A stretch of DNA of 64,000 nucleotides, taken from positions 62,001 to 126,000 of the forward strand of contig NZ_JANFNG010000002.1 of NCBI RefSeq assembly GCF_024436035.1, given 5' to 3'. A model generated the notes under the pieces. It was not told the origin of the DNA. It searched no databases and worked only from the letters and a program-made list of their open reading frames with translations. Positions 61,801 through 64,000 of this stretch are shown here, in pieces. How positions within the stretch are numbered: position 1 is the first letter of the stretch; each line of letters begins with the position of its first letter. The DNA is from Streptomyces humicola. GTDB taxonomy: Bacteria; Actinomycetota; Actinomycetes; Streptomycetales; Streptomycetaceae. A program made the translations under genes and the position numbers.

Positions 61801-62923
61801 TGAGCTTGTCGACGCACACGATGCCGACCGGATCTCGTTGCGCATCACCCTCAAAGAGGCGGACGGCCGCTCGTCCCGACCTGCTTTGGTGGAAGCCGTC
61901 CACAACGCAGGTCCTGGTCCCATTCGGTGCGCGACCGGGCTGCTCCGCACCGTCGACGGGGCTGACACACGCGAGGCACACGGCGCACTGGACGCCGCTC
62001 TGGCCCGGTGCCGGCACTATCTGCCTGCTTCCGGTTTCCGGACGCTGGCGCGTAGGAGAGGGCTGGAGATCGGTGAGGCCTTCGAGGGAGTGGAACAGCT
62101 CTGGCGCCGTGACGGCGAGGCGGTGGCCCGCCTCCGACTGCCGAAGGCAGGCCTGCCGGCCGCATGGGAGACCGGGCTGCATCCGCTGGTGGCGGCTTGG
62201 CCACTGACCGGGGCGCAAGACGCGGATAGCTGCACATACGTTGCGACCGGTTTTGACCGCGTGCAACTCTTCGGCGACCTGACCGAGGAATTCTGGAGCA
62301 TCAGCAGCTTCACCCCTGCGAGCGGGACCGATCCGGCGCGAGGCAATGTCGTGCTGCTCACCCGCGAAGGTCGCGTTCTCGCCGAGTTGACCGGTATCCG
62401 CTTGCGTCGCCTGGCTGGAGAAGCCGTCCGCGAAGCATCTGTCCTTTCCGCCGTGATCTCACGGCTCTCCCGGCTCACACTGCCTGTTGGTGCCTCACCG
62501 GGCAACAGCATGGCGTCGCTGCTGGGGCGGCTGATCAGCCGCCCCGATCGCAGCGCGGACGGTGCCGCGCCGCCCCGGGCCAGGCACGTGCGTGCGGCAT
62601 CACCGGTGTCATGCGAGCGTTCCCAAATCCGTGCCACTCGGACAGGCACGGGCCGTGGAGCGCGCACCGAACCTCCGCAATCATCGCGCAGCGCCGATGC
62701 CGACACTCTCCTCAGGAACGCCGCCGCCGTACTCGGGATGGCCGTCACGGACATCGACCTGCGCCGCCCCTTCCGCGACTACGGGCTCGACTCGCTGATG
62801 GCGGCCCAGCTCAGACAGCGGTTGCGCAAAGAGACCGGTCTTGAGGTGACCGCCGGACGTCTGCTCGGAGCCGACAGCATCGGCAGCATCGCCCGAAGCC
62901 TGGCAGACGACCTTCTCGTATAG
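58880..62923 (+). CDS. Type I PKS, KS-AT-DH(degenerate)-ACP, orsellinic-acid-synthase-like
   Basis: A 1347-residue single-module PKS without KR, ER or TE. KS is complete (Cys194 in DTACSSS, His330 in EAHGTGT, His370 in NIGHAEA). AT has Ser651 in GHSMGE and VASH at 751-754. The region 910-1190 has the double-hot-dog outline, but the HxxxGxxxxP motif reads VQLRGIRPIP, with Val935 instead of His and only Gly939 and Pro944 kept; the partner Asp motif reads HPLVAAW. The ACP has Ser1305 in YGLDSL. KS features such as GRCRFGSAEADGFVRSDGVG and this domain order and size recall iterative bacterial synthases of orsellinic acid (AviM, CalO5). An ordinary extension module is the alternative. Start GTG 58880; GTG 58886 also possible. 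Confidence 0.9.
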   Translation: MRVASSRSEGGHLHTKHSGENGSFPIAIIGMGCRFPGADGPGSFWNLLRENIDAVSPVPPDRYDVSAVYDPTPATAGRTVSRHGGFLEDPYGFDAAFFGISPVEAKSMDPQQRLLLHVTWEALEAAGIPPSSLAGTRTGVFIGQATSEYAEVTRPAAGSSVWEATGSRIRAITAGRISYTLDLRGPSMVVDTACSSSLVALHAARQSLLTGDSELAIAGGVNIVLSPEDSIAYSQGGMLSPQGRCRFGSAEADGFVRSDGVGVVVLKPLHEALRGGDPVLAVLLGSVVTNDGRGSGLLLKPSAEGQADMLRQACRSAGIEPWQLDYVEAHGTGTPVGDGVELQALSEAALPGRPAGRPLKVGSVKTNIGHAEAAAGMAGLIKAVLIARHGIIPASLHQGTPHPLLADGTSPIEVVTANEPVEKAGRQALLGISSFGLSGTNAHAVIGEYLPAPDRPADNQRQMQDGSPHLLVLSARSDTALRKLAKSFAEYLSPEGNGRAYALRDVCAAAATRRDAHPYRLWVTGDSRADVSAKLRSLASGESIEDGGIAQAGFNGVRRAVFVFPGQGSQWLGMGRDLMASSPAFHTALERCDRAIRAELGWSVIGLFTSDAEEFPAEVELVQPALWAMQVALAAAWQEKGIDPDVCVGHSMGEVAAAHVAGALSLEDAAAVICRRSQLMKRAAGRGAMLAVELSADEARLAISRHADNVCIAAENAPTSTIIAGDRTALAQIEAELRSRGVLCQLVKVNVASHSPHMDALREHLLDQLADLEPTASTTDMISTVHDRRVRGPELDGRYWADNLRRPVRFATAVKTLGIEAESVFLEVSPHPVLVTSVEETLSAWAITGAAMPSLRRDRDERVQLMQAVGRLFAHGGHVAWDRWYGEAVRPVALPPYPWDSKQFRPDAVSTTGGKTCVREVSLAALTATGWDDAVQLRGIRPIPAAVYLATLLNTASEAMPGAMLALEDMELGDELVDAHDADRISLRITLKEADGRSSRPALVEAVHNAGPGPIRCATGLLRTVDGADTREAHGALDAALARCRHYLPASGFRTLARRRGLEIGEAFEGVEQLWRRDGEAVARLRLPKAGLPAAWETGLHPLVAAWPLTGAQDADSCTYVATGFDRVQLFGDLTEEFWSISSFTPASGTDPARGNVVLLTREGRVLAELTGIRLRRLAGEAVREASVLSAVISRLSRLTLPVGASPGNSMASLLGRLISRPDRSADGAAPPRARHVRAASPVSCERSQIRATRTGTGRGARTEPPQSSRSADADTLLRNAAAVLGMAVTDIDLRRPFRDYGLDSLMAAQLRQRLRKETGLEVTAGRLLGADSIGSIARSLADDLLV

Positions 62924-62942
62924 ACATCAATGCCGGTGTGAC

Positions 62943-62977
62943 GGGGCCTGCCCTCCTTCCCTGGTGCGGCAGGCCCC
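62943..62977. terminator. Hairpin terminator after the second PKS
   Basis: GGGGCCTGCC (62943-62952) pairs perfectly with GGCAGGCCCC (62968-62977) across a 15-base loop, 20 bases after the PKS stop. No U-run, as is common in actinomycetes. Confidence 0.75.
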
Positions 62978-63238
62978 TCACCGTCGTGAGCCTCAGCCCG
63001 CGTGAGCAGCCGCGCCCGTTCGGTTGACCAGACAACATTCATAGACTGTGGTATAAGTTTTCTCTAACGGGGGCGCACAACGGGTCATCACGCTGGCACC
63101 CCGCCCGACACCCGTCGTACCGGGGACGTCACGAACCCTGATCTCGGTGACTCGCGTGCGCCGCACAGGCGGCAGGACGGCGGATCAGCGGCACCACTCC
63201 GCCGGGGCTGCTGCCCGAGACATGGGGAAGAAGGATTC

Positions 63239-63889
63239 ATGGACTCCAACGCGTCGAAGGCGACGCAGACGCTCGGCCGACGTGAGCGCAACAAGCAAAG
63301 GGTGAAAGAACGCCTCTACACCTCGGCGCTGACGTTGTTCACCGAGCATGGCTACGACCAGACTTCCATCGACGAGATCGCGGAGCTGGCAGACGTGGCG
63401 CGCGGGACATTCTTCAACTACTTCCAGCGTAAAGAAGATCTCATCAGCGCCTGGGGGGAACAACGCCGTGCCAGGCTTGCGGCCTGTCTGAAGGAACACG
63501 AGCCGGCCTCCGGCTCTGGGTGCTCCGCTCGACTAGAGCAATGTATGTGCGCACTGGCGCGCATCAACGAGGAGGAAGCCGATCTGACGGCCGCCATGCT
63601 GACGGCCTGGGTCAAGGCAGGCCGGCCTTTGCTCGAGGAGCCGTACGTCACTGAGATTTTCGCGGATATCGTCAAGACCGGACGCGAGCAAGGCGAGATC
63701 GTCCCGGAAGCGGACCCCGAGCACGTCGGCAACATCCTGCGTGACATCTATCTCGGTGCGCTCTTCCGCTGGTCACGCCAACAGCCTGAGGTGCGACCGG
63801 GAGCCCTGGACCGGGAGCTCCGCACGGCTTTGAAGCTCCTCATACACGGCATCTCTACGCAGCCTCAGCCCGAGTTGCGCAGAACCTGA
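63239..63889 (+). CDS. TetR-family regulator
   Basis: A 216-residue regulator. The ATG at 63239 has GGGGAAGAAGGA upstream. The helix-turn-helix reads LYTSALTLFTEHGYDQTSID, then EIAELADVARGTFFNYFQRK, a strong TetR_N match. The C-terminal domain is helical with a typical dimer helix (HVGNILRDIYLGALFRWSRQ). It follows the second PKS by 315 bases and may control it; the palindrome at 58689 is a candidate site. Confidence 0.95.
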   Translation: MDSNASKATQTLGRRERNKQRVKERLYTSALTLFTEHGYDQTSIDEIAELADVARGTFFNYFQRKEDLISAWGEQRRARLAACLKEHEPASGSGCSARLEQCMCALARINEEEADLTAAMLTAWVKAGRPLLEEPYVTEIFADIVKTGREQGEIVPEADPEHVGNILRDIYLGALFRWSRQQPEVRPGALDRELRTALKLLIHGISTQPQPELRRT

Positions 63890-64000
63890 GCCGGAAAGAT
63901 CTCACCTCCCTGCACGGCTTCGCTCTGCGATGTGCGACCCGCCGAAGTCGGGAACCGGTCAGAGCCACAAGCGGCAACCGCGGCGACGGCCGTTCTGCCA
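63890..64000. other. Window end, no gene seen
   Basis: The last 111 bases after the TetR stop contain no supported start or homology. Confidence 0.4.

Overview
The window is very GC-rich, uses many GTG starts with clear GGAGG-type ribosome sites, and carries modular PKS genes, StrR-type and MmyB-type regulators, IS21/IS5/IS3/IS630/IS607 relics and a telomere-replication gene pair. All of this points to a Streptomyces-like actinomycete with a linear replicon, most likely a chromosome arm or a large linear plasmid. No rRNA, tRNA or CRISPR array was seen.

Region 1 (1-11.4 kb) is a lipid pathway: the 3' part of a fatty acyl-AMP ligase (FAAL), a translationally coupled 2265-residue PKS (ACP-KS-AT-DH*-KR-ACP-ACP*-TE), a secreted antigen-85/mycolyltransferase-like esterase, and a crotonyl-CoA carboxylase/reductase (CCR). 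FAAL + PKS + thioesterase + mycolyltransferase is the logic of mycolic acid assembly (FadD32/Pks13/Ag85). Here a KR sits inside the PKS, its DH lacks the catalytic His, and a CCR could supply an alkylmalonyl extender. The predicted product is an alpha-alkyl, beta-hydroxy acyl chain moved onto an extracellular acceptor. A second Ag85-like esterase and a sterol-type glycosyltransferase sit at 25.3-27.6 kb.

Region 2 (11.4-20.3 kb) is a decaying accessory zone. It has small secreted proteins, including a divergent pair sharing an Asn-rich C-terminal motif, a class C beta-lactamase-like hydrolase and MscL. It also has pseudogenes broken by short tandem duplications, and fragments of IS607, IS3, hsp20 and a terminal-protein gene.

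Region 3 (20.3-27.6 kb) holds a GH3 beta-glucosidase, its TetR regulator, a ruined peptide-type ABC uptake system, the second Ag85-like esterase and the glycosyltransferase. Region 4 (27.9-40.4 kb) is a mobile-element mosaic. An IS21 element has istB split by an IS5-like element, an MFS exporter and a 156-bp duplicated segment follow, then a GAF/zinc-finger/Nudix remnant. A tap/tpg-like telomere operon with upstream ACGTAAGG repeats comes next, and last a 639-bp transposase-less relative of the IS5-like element.

Region 5 (40.5-56.1 kb) contains tailoring operons: luciferase-type oxidoreductase/hydrolase; UDP-HexNAc 2-epimerase with split aldos-2-ulose-dehydratase-like propeller and cupin plus acyltransferase; and MFS-SDR-MFS-bicovalent FAD oxidase facing an MmyB-type regulator. 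Region 6 (56.1-63.9 kb) carries a StrR/NovG-type activator with a perfect StrR-type operator in its own promoter, galU, a KS-AT-DH*-ACP PKS resembling bacterial orsellinic-acid-type iterative synthases, and a TetR regulator.
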